Shown in pieces: positions 50,688 to 63,335 of a stretch of 64,000 nt of DNA (position 1 is its first letter; each line of letters opens with the position of its first letter). Position numbers and translations under genes: made by a program. The notes under the pieces were generated by a model that was not told the DNA's origin, did not search any database, and saw nothing but the letters and a program-made list of their open reading frames with translations. The DNA is from Martensiomyces pterosporus (Eukaryota > Kickxellomycota > Kickxellomycetes > Kickxellales > Kickxellaceae), in contig MU603936.1 in assembly GCA_025201845.1 (NCBI GenBank), forward strand, positions 164,148-228,147, given 5' to 3'.

Positions 50688-52754
50688 TTACTGGCTCTCA
50701 GGAGTCTGGCTCTGCTGGGGGTTCGGAGACGATGCTATTGCATGGGCAAGTCCAACAGCAGCAGCGTCACCAGAATCGCTGCCACGGCCCATGACGACAG
50801 CAGGCTTTGCAGTTGGTGGAGGTCCCGAGGCAGCTGCAGAGATTGGGGACTTGGGCAGGTTGATGGGCGCTGCAACAGATCTGTACTGCGAGGCATATGA
50901 ACCAGGGTGCGTGGTGCTAGGGGCAGTTGCAGCATTGCCGTTCCTTGCAATAGCTGCATTCTGGCGGACCTCCTCGTCCTCGGTCTCCTCGTCCTGCAGA
51001 TCAACGTCTTCAGCCTCACCTTCGCCGTCGTAGTCGTGGTGCCCCATGGCCCCAATGCCATTGCTTGCTGGCGTGGCAGTGCCCGAGGCCGGAGTAACAG
51101 GCATAGACGTGACGCCATTGTCGCCACCCATGGGGGAAGCCAGTGGCAGTGGCGACGGCACTGGTGCACCAGGCGCAGCGGACGAGTGGCTGGCCTGGTG
51201 GGTAGGGGACGCGTGGTTCGGGGTGGCCGACACTGATCCGCTTTCCTGGCCCTGGCTAGCACAGCGTTGCTCCCAGGACACCCGCTCTTCGGGCGACATA
51301 GTCTTCCACAGCCGCCCAAGCTCGCGATTGACTGTAGCCAGATCCCAGTCAGGGTGCTGGGTGGTGATGGACTTGCGAGTGAGGCGTGAGTAGTAGACAT
51401 ATGCCTTCGATGGGCCTTTGTTGGGGTTTCCACTCCCGGGGGTGCCCGCTCTGCCGCCGACCCGCACGAATGCAATGGATCCCGGAGCGCCAGGCAGCTT
51501 GTTTCTGGCGGACCCTCCAGGGCCAGTGGGCGTAGATGGCGTGCCGTTGGCATATCCAGCATGGTGGTGGCTGCCAACTGGCGTAGTGGCAGTGCCAGCT
51601 CCGTTGTATGCTCCGCCAGCGCTAGGGCTGGTGACGCCAGACTGGCGCGACTCGGCTTCCTTGCGCTCAAGATCAAAGAACACTTGTCTCTGCTCCGCGT
51701 TCAAGTCCTTCCACTTACGCCCAAGCTCCTTGTTGACTGTAGGCAGGTCCCACTGCGGGTTGGCGTTCACCACCAGAGGCCGCTCCTGTCTGCAGAACAG
51801 GACATACGCGCGGCGCGGCGCGCTATGTACCTTGGCACGTGCTGAGTAAGCGCGACCAGAGCCTGGGTATCCGACCGAGGAGGAACCTGCGTTGCTGGCA
51901 CCTGCGCCATGGTATGTGCTGTGCTGCGAGTTGCTGCTGGATGTCGCTGCTGCACTGTATCTCTCGCGGTCCAGCGATGACATGCTGTTCCAGTTGACAG
52001 TCAGGCGGCGGTGGATCTCGGCGTCGCTCCAGTCAGGGACCTTCTCGCGCAGCAGGGGAAGCTGCTCACGCAAAAAGATGTTGAATGGATCGACAGGCTC
52101 GGGAGACCGCGATGGCTGCCGCTGGTGGCCATGGCGATGGCTTGCCTGCGCTGCGATGGCCTCGCTGGGCAGCGGGTAGTCTATCAGGAGCTCAAGCATG
52201 TGGGTCTCGTTGGTGGCCATCTCGTGGCGTGAGCGAGCCAGATACTTGTCCTTCAAGCCTTGCGCTGACAGCCACCAGTTATCCCAAACGGCGCGCAGAA
52301 CCTCGTTCTTGGGAACCCGCATTCCAGGGCTGCCGCCAGTGCGCTCCAGGATACTATGTTCGGCAGCAGCATAGCTCTCGCTGGCGTACATGGAAAACGC
52401 CTGACCCAGTTCGTCGCCATAGTCGCGCGGGGGACGTCCGCGGCGCTTGGCAGGGGGCGGAGTCGATGGACGAGCCATAGATGGCTCTCCGCCGCCGAGC
52501 TGCATATCCTCAAACACCTCGCTATGGGATGGGTAGTGGTGGCTGCGGGGCCGCTTGCGCGATGCTGAGCGCGGATCGCCGCTATACGCAGTCTCGCCAC
52601 CAGAGGCATGCCGGACAGTTGATGACAGCGTGCCGACTACGTTGTTAAGCATGTCCAAAGCAGCCTCGCCGCTTTCAGGCGAGGCCACCTCATAGCTGTT
52701 GTCGGGAGTAACTCCAGAGGCGTCGCGCGAACGGCGGAGCATATTGCCGATCAT
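50688..52754 (-). CDS. nuclear protein with three HMG boxes and an AT-hook
   Basis: Single exon, 688 aa. An AT-hook (KRRGRPPRD) lies at about residue 104. Three HMG-box-like domains follow: about 221-285 (DPFNIFLREQLPLLREKVPD...WNSMSSLDRERY), 313-375 (RRAYVLFCRQERPLVVNANP...LGRKWKDLNAEQRQ) and 446-510 (SKAYVYYSRLTRKSITTQHP...LGRLWKTMSPEER). Linkers and the C-terminus are Ser/Gly/Pro-rich, with an acidic patch (DDYDGEGEAEDVD-type, EETEDEE). Likely a DNA-binding chromatin protein or transcription regulator. Serial HMG boxes resemble HMGB/UBF-like architecture, but I cannot name an orthologue. Its upstream side faces the very long gene-free region. Confidence 0.85.
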   Translation of the reverse strand: MIGNMLRRSRDASGVTPDNSYEVASPESGEAALDMLNNVVGTLSSTVRHASGGETAYSGDPRSASRKRPRSHHYPSHSEVFEDMQLGGGEPSMARPSTPPPAKRRGRPPRDYGDELGQAFSMYASESYAAAEHSILERTGGSPGMRVPKNEVLRAVWDNWWLSAQGLKDKYLARSRHEMATNETHMLELLIDYPLPSEAIAAQASHRHGHQRQPSRSPEPVDPFNIFLREQLPLLREKVPDWSDAEIHRRLTVNWNSMSSLDRERYSAAATSSSNSQHSTYHGAGASNAGSSSVGYPGSGRAYSARAKVHSAPRRAYVLFCRQERPLVVNANPQWDLPTVNKELGRKWKDLNAEQRQVFFDLERKEAESRQSGVTSPSAGGAYNGAGTATTPVGSHHHAGYANGTPSTPTGPGGSARNKLPGAPGSIAFVRVGGRAGTPGSGNPNKGPSKAYVYYSRLTRKSITTQHPDWDLATVNRELGRLWKTMSPEERVSWEQRCASQGQESGSVSATPNHASPTHQASHSSAAPGAPVPSPLPLASPMGGDNGVTSMPVTPASGTATPASNGIGAMGHHDYDGEGEAEDVDLQDEETEDEEVRQNAAIARNGNAATAPSTTHPGSYASQYRSVAAPINLPKSPISAAASGPPPTAKPAVVMGRGSDSGDAAAVGLAHAIASSPNPQQSQTPESQ

Positions 52755-55700
52755 TTTACACTGCAGCGAAATTACGTCAATGCATTTTTCGATCTATACA
52801 GCAGCAGCATGAGACATGCAGCCGAGAGGTAGGTGGGGTGAGATGGTAACCTGAGAAAAGTCAGCAAGGTGTCGGATACACACATGGAAACCAACGACCG
52901 CAGATCCCCGCAGTGAAACAAGACCCAGCAGCCAGACATGCGGACGCATGTCTCACTTGAGCAGGAAGCGGAGCAAGGAGGGTGGTGTGGGACGTGGACA
53001 GCATAAGAGGAGGCATTGTGGTGGTTTTGGCTTGTGAGCGCGAACGCACAATGCCGACAAATAAAACGATAGCCAGCATTGTGCATGTATGATGCGCGCA
53101 GATCTGCAATGGAAAGAGGAGGAGGGGTGTGCTAGGATTCTGTGTAGCGCACGCGTATCAGCGTGTGGGACAACATAGCGTGCATCTCACACACGCATAC
53201 ATAACAAGCGCCATTCTGGACACGGCATAAAACCAAAACTCTAGAACTGGCCTCGCGCGATGGCGGAGAGCAGAGGGCGGAGGGTGAGGGGGCGAGAATA
53301 AGTGACTTGGGAGCCCCTCAGAGCACAGCAGCTCATATACAGATATATGGACATCCCATTGTTTGGTGGCACGTTGCATGTCTGACTTGTTTTGTCTGGA
53401 TGCGACAGCTGTATCCATGGTACTGTGCATATAGTGGATGAGGGAAACAAAGACGCTTTGCGACAGGTTTCCATGCAGAGGGCAAAGGCAGCGCTGCGCG
53501 CATGCCGTGTGTAAATCCTGCATGGACACGCTTGACTGGGACAAAACATAGGGCTTTGCCTGGGTGGATTCATCGGCGCTCGGAAGTCACAAAAGCGGAT
53601 GGAAAAAACGAGGGGAGGGGCTGTGGTTGGTGGCCAGGATCAACATGAACAATAAACAGAGCGCCTGCCATGCCCACGAACACGCCCACTGGGAAGCTGG
53701 CATGTAAGCTGGAGCACTAGAGGTCAGCCATGTAGTATCAGCACACATAATGCGAAAAGCAGGCTGAAAAACAAACCGCAGGTGGGAGATGAGGCCAGCA
53801 AAAGGGCAGTCATAGGCGAGCAAGACACTAGGGCGTGCCATTGAACTGTGTGTGTGTGCGTTGGAACGGCGGTAAAGGATGTTGACTTTTGCTTTAGACT
53901 TGGGCGTAGAACAGTCAAAGGTGCAGTGATGACATGCATGCATTTTGGCACGAACAATTGCTAGGGAAACGCAGTCTGCACGAAGATATGCGCTCACTCA
54001 ATTGCTGGTGTACGTTTCTGTGCACAACGTGTTCGCATGGACCTCAGCACCATGGAATACAGCAGCGGCATATTGGTGAGAGAAGGGTGGAGGCGTGACA
54101 GAAAGGAAACCAAACCCCTTCCAAATGCAGAATGCTGAGGATCAAAAGATGCTTTTGGGGGTGGGGCTGTCAAGTAGATAAAGCTTTCTGTGCTTACCAA
54201 TTCGCAATCCTCTGACGAGAGCGTTATCAGCGGCATTGTAGCAAGAGGCGGGCGATAAGAGCGAGAGAACAGCGAGGTGTCAGATGTGGCGAAGGGTGCA
54301 AAAACGAGTCTTTATCCTAGTCTCCGTTTCGCTCCTCAAAATCTGTTTAGTAGGGTAGGTTCCTTTGCGCGAGCGTGTGCGGGTATTCGGTTGCTAGATG
54401 CGATAGTGTCTAGCTGGCGGAGTGTGTATGCTTGTTTTTCCTGGCCAAAGACTGCTGCGACGTGTTGGTATGCGCTACTAAAAGACGAGGCGCAGAAAGG
54501 CGAACCCAAGCCAAGCTGATTAGCGCTGAAGATAGCGGCACAAACGCTAATTGGAGATACCAGCAAGGGCAATGGCAACCGCGTGCGGGTGCGTGTGTGT
54601 GAAAGAGAGGGCACAGAACAAAGAGGAAGCGTATGCGAACGAAGCGAAAGCGAAGACCCTAGCAAGGGCAGGTAAGGGCAAAAGACAAGGGCGCCACCAC
54701 AGACTGAGGTATGTGTTGGAGGGGGATAATAGCTGCAGCAAGAGCAGCAACTACCGAATCAGCGGAGGTAGAACAGGCGTGGCAGGGCGCATCAAATAAG
54801 CGATGAAACACCAAGGACCGCTCTTTCTTTGAACAAGGCAATGGCTGTGTCTGCAAGCACGCGAACAGGTGTGTGGCCAGGAGCAGCAATAACGACAGGT
54901 GGGGAAGCGTGCGGTGGTTGCGTGCAAGAATGCCAGTGGCAATAAATAATCAATAATAAATAATAACAAAGAGCCACGGCCAGGGGAAGGGGAAGGGGGT
55001 GCAGAGGACAAAGAAGAGAAGGTGGGAGGGTGACTTTTTCCGTCCTTTCTACCAAACAGTATATGGATTACTGCAGTATCAACAATGCTGGCTACAGCAC
55101 AGCTGGCGGGTATACCCAGGCCTGGGCAAGGCAATCTCGATGCCCAAAAAGGATGTAGTGAATGGCAGCAGAAAAAAATTGATAATGCGCGTAGGAGCCC
55201 CCATCAGGCGGAAGAGCACCGAAACCAAAACCCCCTCTCGACTGGGTAGTTTATTTTGGACCCGGGCAGCGAGAACAGAAGCAGGCGAGGGCAGCTTGTA
55301 ACTTTCTGTAGTGGCTGAGCACCATGGTGGGCAACTGGAAAGAGACAATGAGAAGCAGCCTTCAGGTTCCTTTTCCAGTGTTCATACATGCAAATACACA
55401 CCCAGAGGTGCGCAGATGGGGTGGAATGGAATGGACATGCCACATTTGCAGCCCCCCGGTAACGAATAGAAGCGTCAGCTCTGCAGCAGCCCTTTGTGCT
55501 TGACCGGAATAGAACAGGATGGGTTGGGATGGAAAGAGTGCGATAAACGAAATAAGGTGACAATGTTAAGGACGCTTCAGCCAGCAAGCCAGAATTTGCA
55601 CAAGAGCAGAAAAGGAAGAGCAAAATGGCGATATGGCTTATTTTGCCAGACACCACCCATCATGTGTCACTACGGATGAATCGTGTCAAAAAGATGGCTG

Positions 55701-56893
55701 GCATTCTGGACACCGTGCAAATGTGGCAACAGGAAATGTGCGATAGTTTAAACGAGGGTGGCTGCGGGTTGCGGTATGCAGGGGAGGCAGAGCACATATG
55801 GTCTTTCTATGTGTGTATGTGTTGTTGTTTTGCTATGCCCAAAAAAGCGGGGGCTGTGCCGAAGCAAACGAGTATGCTTGCCAGAGTGGAAGGCACCTGC
55901 CCCTCGCGTAGCTTGCAGCATCAGCGTTGTCTCGGCAGAAGCTGGGGAGCAGGGGGCTGGGATGGGGCTGGGGATGGGGAGCCACACTCACGCTGCGCTG
56001 GTGCACGGGGCTATATGTCGCCCAGTTACACTCAACGCCGATATCATCAGCAGATACTACTGCTGCCGCGTGCTCCTCTGTGTGGGTAAAGGCAAGGAGG
56101 CACTTATGCAAGTGCGCACACTTCTCATGTATGTAACTCTCTTACACGCCTTTTCTAGCTCTGCTCTTCCTTTCAAACAGGAATCTCTAGGGATTTGCAG
56201 GTGCAAAGCCGAGCCGTGCAGGAGCATATCTATGCGGTCCATAGGTGGGAGAATGGAAAGCAAATATGTGCTTACGTACCTCTGTTTCGGGCTATTTCGA
56301 TGCTTGTGCAGGGGCAACAGAGAGAATCTATGTGTGTGGGCTGGTGTGCAAAAGGCAAGCGCTATTAGCAGAAATAGAACGTGGCAGCCAGATATGCGCG
56401 CGCTGTCTAACCAGGAAATGGCAGCAAAATATAATGAGCGAGAAAAGGTGAGAAAGGACTGGCAGTGGGGAGAGAAGGGAGGAGGCAGGATCGATGATGT
56501 AGTAGCTCTTTTTCGCTTTTAGTCAAGGTGAGACATGGGCAAGGTTGCAAGTTGCGGTTGGGGGAGGGGAGGGTGGTGGGTGATTGCGTGGTTATTGTTT
56601 GGAGTGTGATGGCATGTGCGGTACCAGTTTCGAAAAGAGCACAAGAAATGCAGATGATTGTTGCGTGGTAGTAGCCCACGCAAATTCCCCCTCTCGCCTT
56701 AGCGACCGCAATTACCAGCGCTCAATATCACCAGCCACCCCACGCTCACTCCAGCCCGCGCCATGCCACCACACAGCCAGCACAGCTTGCTACTGCTGCA
56801 AGCTGTGCAGAGAATGCTGAGCATGGCAAATCGCTATCGTCGCCATTCCGCCATCATACTTACATCTGTGGTGTCTTGCTATTCGGTATCCGG

Positions 56894-56917
56894 TGCTGCT
56901 GCTGCTGCTGCTGCTGC
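56894..56917. repeat. (TGC)8 microsatellite
   Basis: Eight perfect TGC units in the gene-free region. Confidence 0.9.
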
Positions 56918-57480
56918 GTGCCTACTAGCGATTTGAAGTAGTGCAAAGGACAAGGACAAGAGCAATTAATAACTAAAGAGCATGGCTTGGAAAGGAAAGA
57001 GCGATGGAAGGGGGGGTATGCGCCGCGTAAGAGTGGAGGTAGGGGAGTGGATGGATGAGTGGATAGAATGCGTGCAGAAAAAAAAGGCAGGCGCGGAAAC
57101 GAAAGCAGCAGAAAGACGGGACTATGACAGCCAAATGAAATGTGCTGCTGTGTTGTTTTGTGTTGTGTGCGACAATTAAATGGGCCCCAGTAGTAGAAGT
57201 AGTAATATGACCACATTATTACCATCTCAAATGGCAAATCAGCGGCGAACTGGCAGCAGCGTAATTTTATCTCTCATTTTTGAAAGCGGGCAACAAAAGC
57301 GGTTTGTTGTACGAAGGACAACGTATCCGGGTCATTATGTGTCGCCGTCTGCTATGCCAAATACGACAGCACGCGTCCAAACACAAAAAAGAAACAATAG
57401 TAGAATGGATGGTGCGGATGGAGGGGGAGGGAGCGAGGTGCGAGTATGAGACATAATTTTCTCTCATTCTCGCATGTTGG

Positions 57481-57517
57481 TATTATCAGTGCCATTATTA
57501 TCAGTGGTATTATCAGT
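57481..57517. repeat. three copies of TATTATCAGT
   Basis: Exact 10-nt copies at 57481-57490, 57496-57505 and 57508-57517, spaced 15 and 12 nt. On the minus strand the word is ACTGATAATA, which contains GATAA, a GATA-factor type core. Short tandem repeat or clustered binding site. Confidence 0.7.
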
Positions 57518-59770
57518 ATTATTTCGCTGCTGCCCATTTGACCGGTTTTTGTTGCTGCGACTGGGTGCTTGGTTTCTGAGGGTGTGTGGGAGGGAGGGAG
57601 GAGGAAAGGACTGCGAGAAGAGGTAACATGCGCTGCACACTGATGTGCTGTGCGTATACGTATGCAAAGATGGAAAGAGGACTGGGATAGCGGCGGCAGC
57701 AGTAGTTATGATACGGGTAGCAGCACACGCAGGCGCACACCACAGAGACAGGAGCAGCATTGCACAGAGGAGCAGCAGCTGAAGCCAACACCTTTGCTCT
57801 CATTACCAGGCACTGCCCTGCTGCCGCCTTTGTTGTGGAAGAAGCAGCCACACATGAATAATAGCAATAATAATAATGGCGCGATGCCATTATTCGTGGC
57901 AAGCAGGCAAAATATGGCAGCAGCACCGTAGTTTACACTTTCCTCTGCCCCTGTTTGGGATGTTTACAAAACAGAATTACCGATGTGGAGTGGGTGGGGG
58001 ATGGGGGAGCTGGCAGGTTGGATAGAGAGGGACGCATGCATGAGCAGACATGCCCTATACGCACAGTAAATGCGAGAAAAAGACAGGAGGGGAAGGAAGT
58101 GGAAGAAGAGGCGCTGGAGGCGTATCCAAGCAAGCCACTCGGCGCCCTCTGAGCTACTGGCCTCGCCTTGCAGCATACAGCCCAGCAATCAAGACCGCGC
58201 TGCAGCACAGGGCAGAACGGATCAGCAGACGCAGGCTGGAAGGACATGCACAAATATGTGCCACAGTGCCAGGGGCCTGGGTGCTGCCAAGTGCTGCCAT
58301 AGTCCGCCCCGCTGTGTCGCATCGTGCTGAGTGAGAGGAGGTGTAGCAGCAACAAAGACCTCGGCTCACGTATGGACTGTGTTCCGCCTACCCAAGCAAT
58401 AGCGATTGCCACCCAGCTGTCCCTCTGTTTCTCCCAGCAGCGCATTTGTTACGATTCAGTATTGATTACTGGGCCACCGCCTGTTTCTTATTTTGGTAAC
58501 CAGCTGTTGGTTTTGATTGGGTGGTTGGATGTGCTCAGCACGCTTTCCTTCCATGGCTTTGGCGGGGAAAGTGACAGGCGCGTTGGGAGCGAGAGCTGGG
58601 AGTGCGATAGGAGAACACCAGCTTATTGAACGAGGGCAGGCAGTTGAAGGCACAGGCAGATGCAGGGTGCGATGAGGCATAGGCAGCACGCAGGACTTGG
58701 ATCTGGCAAAGCAAGCAGGGCGGCTTACGCGTGGGTGATGGCGATGGGCAAACCCGTAGCCATGCGAAACAGGGATAGAGATGGAGATATAAGGGTGGCA
58801 CCGGTAGAGGAGGGAAAGAAGCAACGACGAGAGAAGTAGAAGCTGTGGTAGCAAGCTACTTACTGTTTTTGCCGATAGGAATAGGGTGGTTATATGCTCG
58901 AGGTAAAGCGGGTGCTAGATATGCGTAGAGTAAACGAGCGCCTGAAAATAGTCAGAGAAAAAGAGGCAAAAGAGGACCAGAGCCAGAGAGAAGGCGCGCA
59001 TGTCAAAACCTGTGCACACAACATTGGGTAACTTACATTAGGTTCTTATATTTTTCCTTTTTGGCCATTGAGGCTCATTGCCATTATCGAATTGGACGCC
59101 GTTGTTGTATAGTGAGCATGAGCATGAAAAAACTTTTGTGTTTGCCAGACACGTTGAATGAGTGAGATCAATGTGCACACCGCTTGTGGCGGATAGCGGA
59201 CTCCATCCACGACTACTCCGAGTAACCAGGCCTGGTCCTCCCCATCCATGCTCCCTCATCTACCTTATCTGTGCTAGGCAACTTGCCCAAATATATGCCA
59301 GCCGAGGAAAATTCCGTACGCTTGGTGGTTGTGGAGTGCGGCTTATTGCGTGAGTAGGGCACTACGTTGCCCTGTGCCACCCCACCACCACACGTTCCTG
59401 CCATTTCCATTACCACCGCCGCTGTCGGGCGCGCTATGCTGAGCAAGAGTGGATCAGCGTATAGGCCAGGAGGGCAGAAAAAGCCTGGCTGCTAACAAAT
59501 CACGTTCCGACAGCCCCTCTCCCTCACCGATCGGACTCGTCTCGCATAAGCCAGCCTCAAAGTGTGCCAAAGCTGCGTATAGCACGCATTGCATGGCGCT
59601 GCCGCTGCGCCTATCCCCAGCTCCCCATGACTCTCACGCCCCAGCGCAGCCATCGCCGGGCACGGCTGCGCGCTTTTCTCCGCATGCTGCCCCTATATTA
59701 TTAGCAGGCGAATGGACGAACGAGCGAGGACAGGATGACCTGCGTCTGCGCATGGCGGCAGTGCGCGGTG

Positions 59771-59793
59771 GCAGCAGCAGCAGCAGCAGCAGC
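59771..59793. repeat. (GCA)7 microsatellite
   Basis: Seven GCA units plus GC in the gene-free region. Confidence 0.9.
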
Positions 59794-62700
59794 GGCGTCT
59801 TAGCGACCAACTCCCCCACACCCCTTTACACTAACCCCTTTTCTCAGTTTAGGGTAGACCATGTGCATGCACTCCACCCTTGTGTGGCGAGTGAGACGCA
59901 GAAAGGACAGCTGGTCTGGCGCTCCATGGTTGATCAATAGCGGCAAAGGACCGATATTGGTTTGGGAAGGCATGCAGGACTTTTGAACAAGCGCCAGCCC
60001 GTTCCGGAGGATATGCGCGCCCGTCCGTACTGAGCAGAGCCTTGCTGGCGATCTCTTTCACGCTCACCCCGCACTCTGCGTGTGCGTGCCGCGTTTTCAT
60101 TAGCCGGCCGTATTCCCTCAAATGCACTCAGCTCTGGTGGATGTGGTCAATGGGAGCGGCTGCTGTGCACTGCTCGCCAAGCCATGAAGCCGCGGCAGGC
60201 CAGGTCAGCTCAGACCAAGCCGAGCCGAAAGAAAATTTTTCCAGCCATATCCACCTGCCGCTCTCTCTGCTTTCCTCCACCCAGCACTTGGCCTCGTATG
60301 TGAGGCGATGCATACATAGGCTCTTGGCCCTCTCCTCCCTTCTTTCTTTGGCTTTGCACTCGCTTTAATATTGCTTCTGTTGTTCGCTTGTTCTGTTGTT
60401 GCGGTTGGCGACGGTAAGGTATGCGCTGCTCTTGCTGCCTATGTTTTTGTTCAATGGCTTGCTGATGACGTTAAACACCAGACGGGCGGACATTAATGGG
60501 GATGCGAGGCTTCTTCGGAAACCAAAAGTGGCCGCTCGTTCAATTACCATTGAGCGAGCTGGACTGCGTGTCTTACACGTGTTGATTGTCTGTATTTCAT
60601 TCTGAAGCACAACATAAATGCCATAGTGTACAACATGTATGTGCGTATGCCTCTGATCAGGCCCTTATAGCTAACTGGGATCACAGCTGATTTGTTTCGG
60701 TATTATGTGTTTGGCTTGGTTTGTAGATACAGGAGACACCAGGGCACTGGAATGTCGCATCGCCGTTGCATTCTTCTCATAGTGTTCTTACTGCATGTAT
60801 AGTAAATAGACAATGTTTATACCATCGTGGCTTTGCATTTGTCTGTTGATTCCGAGTCTTTTCAAAGATGGAAAATGGGTGCAGCGGCCTGTGAATGCCT
60901 TGTAGCTATTCCTCAGAGCGGATTCTTTCCGAATCCTACGTCACAGTGCATTTCGTGGATGGCTTCGGGCTTCGGCTTTGAGCATAGCCAAAGGAAAAGG
61001 TGACTGGGAATCACATTTGCTGCCTGCTGTGCCAGCAAGCGTGGTGAACATCGAAGGCTGTGTGCTTCTACGGTACCGACGCCCTCATCGCTGCCGCCTC
61101 CTCGGGCCTATCAGTAGAGGAGGGTGCGATCCTGCTGGACGAGTGGCAGCGGCGCACTTGGCGATTGGCACAAAAGACACCGGCAGCAAGACGACACCAC
61201 AACCACCACAACACCGCTGTAGGCGAACTGTCCCGCCAGCCCTCCCCTCTATCATATCCTCTTTCCGTGCATCTCCAATACCATGTGCGCGATGCCAGAC
61301 AAACAATGCTGCTGACACTCATTTCCACTACCCTCCCGCCGTCCCTCCTCGTCGCCGCCGCCAGCACCACTGGCATCATCAGCATCTGCTGTCCATCCAG
61401 TTTTCCTAGTGACTCTTCTTCTGCAGCGGCCAGTGAGAAGCGCGTTTTTTTTGTTTGCGACAGCAAAGGTGCTGGGCGTGTTTGTGTGTGGGAGGAAGGG
61501 TGCAGCAGCCCGGTATCGATTAATGAACTGGGTTGCTGCTGCCGCTGCCCAGGTGTTCAGCTGATTTCTTCTCCTGCCAATTTCTGCTGTTCACTGTATC
61601 TGCAAAAGGCAGCTGCATCGATTGCATCGATTGTCATGCATCCGAGGGCAGGTCCATGCTCATAACCAATTCGCCCTTGCTCGCACCTCTCCCCTCCCAC
61701 GCTCACACATGCGCAAGCACAAACACAAACACGCGCAAAAGGCAGCAGCAGCTGTGGGTGATGGCCGAGTCCCAACAAAGCACCACCTGCCACGAGCCGC
61801 GGAAATTTGTCGTTTTTCACACACAAGCAGAAGAGAATGGTGTAGCGAATGTGCTGGGCATGTGCGCTATGCGTGGAAAATGCACGCAGCAAGAGAAAAC
61901 GGCCGGGCTCGTAAACAGTGGTGTGATGGGTGCTGACAGTGGGAAAAGCAAAGAACATGTCAGCGATGTCACAAGGCCCTGCTGCTCCTCCCCATGCCAT
62001 TTAATTTTGTCCTTGACTGGGGACAGCACATAAAAGGAGGGCTATCTGGTGCCTTGCCAAGCACGAAGGCACAGAATCGGGGGCTGGATGTAGGATGCGC
62101 AATGTCGGCGGTGGCGATGGTGGACGGTGCGGCGACTTGTTTCGGGCAACAAGTAGATGGGGGATGGAAGTGGCCCCCGGTTTGTGGCTATGGAGGCCAA
62201 CCTAGGGGTTCTGTGTGCTTGCATATCCACAACAGCAGCTGCGTGCCGCTGCTGCCTGGTGCTTTCATTGAACGCCAAGGTTGCATCCGGCTTTGCTATC
62301 TGAGCTGAATGGCTTGGCTTGTGCGAATTGCCTCCTCCACGCACAGCATAGACAGCTTGCGCCTTTATTATCCGGAGCCAAGGGGTGCGCTGGCCGAGCA
62401 GCTCTCCCTCGCTCGCACGGAGCAGCAGGTTCTAGCCTGTGGTAGCGCGGTGGTGGCCTGGCAGCACGGATTGGGCAGCACAGTCAGGGAGCCGTGGGAA
62501 ACTGGCTCAAGCAGCAGACGCAATGCGTGTGGGTCTCCCAATAGGGACGCCGAGCAAGCAGCTCCCCTCTCTGGAGTGGCAGGGATGTGGTGGTGGCAAT
62601 TGCAATAATAGCTGCTGTAAGCAGCTGTGGGATTTGGAGAGCGAGGTTTTGTAGGGGGATTGGCAGCACAGGCATCTGCTTCTCCCGCTCTGCAGCTGCG

Positions 62701-63304
62701 AGAGACGAAAACCTTTGGGTTGGGCCAAAGAAAGCCTGTTTTCTGTGCAGCCTGTCTGCGCGCCCAGCATATGCCCACAAAGATACTTATAGTAGTCCTG
62801 GCGCCCTCACTTGGAGGAGCGCCCTTTTTCTCCTTCACCTTTTTCTTCTGGTACCGCTGCCTTCTCACCTTTTTTTGTTGTTATTTTATTCATCTTTGCC
62901 TTGGCTCTGTTCGGCTTTTTTCTCTTTGGCGCTTAGGCCCTCTCAGCTTTCTCTTTGTTCCTATTCCAGGCTATTATCGGCCATTCTAAGCCATTTTGCC
63001 CAGCTTGTTTTTGTTCAGCTACCCGCTCTATCGCTTTCACTGACGCTCCCCTCACCCAGCACTACACTGCACACAACCAGGTACTTGGAGGTCTCCAAGC
63101 ACACACATCCGCCTTTATATTTGTCTACATACAACTGAGTGTTCGTTGTAGCGGCACAGGCAATACACAGACACGCATCTTGGAAGGTTTTGAGGTGCGG
63201 ATGAGCAAAAGTACGTCTTTGCAACGACAGCCTTTTACACGTCTGCGAACACACCAGCCCTCTAGTCAGCAGCAGCAACAGCACTTGCTGTACTAGTGCG
63301 TGCC

Positions 63305-63335
63305 TACACCCACACCCACACCCACACCCACACCC
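63305..63335 (+). repeat. (CACACC)n tandem repeat
   Basis: About five CACACC units in the leader of the gene at 63693. It looks like yeast-type C1-3A repeat sequence but is short and internal, so it is a simple repeat or a Rap1-like site rather than a telomere. Confidence 0.75.

Noticed and set aside
55758..56522. 254-codon plus-strand frame in the gene-free region
   Set aside because: Cys-rich random-looking translation without domain or convincing start; treated as non-coding.
61060..61200. Short coding-like stretch GTDALIAAASSGLSVEEGAI
   Set aside because: It reads like protein for about 40 residues but then turns into low-complexity sequence with no acceptable splice partner found; too weak to call an exon.
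63305..63335. Possible telomeric repeat
   Set aside because: Only about five CACACC units, inside a leader with gene sequence on both sides; simple repeat is the better explanation.
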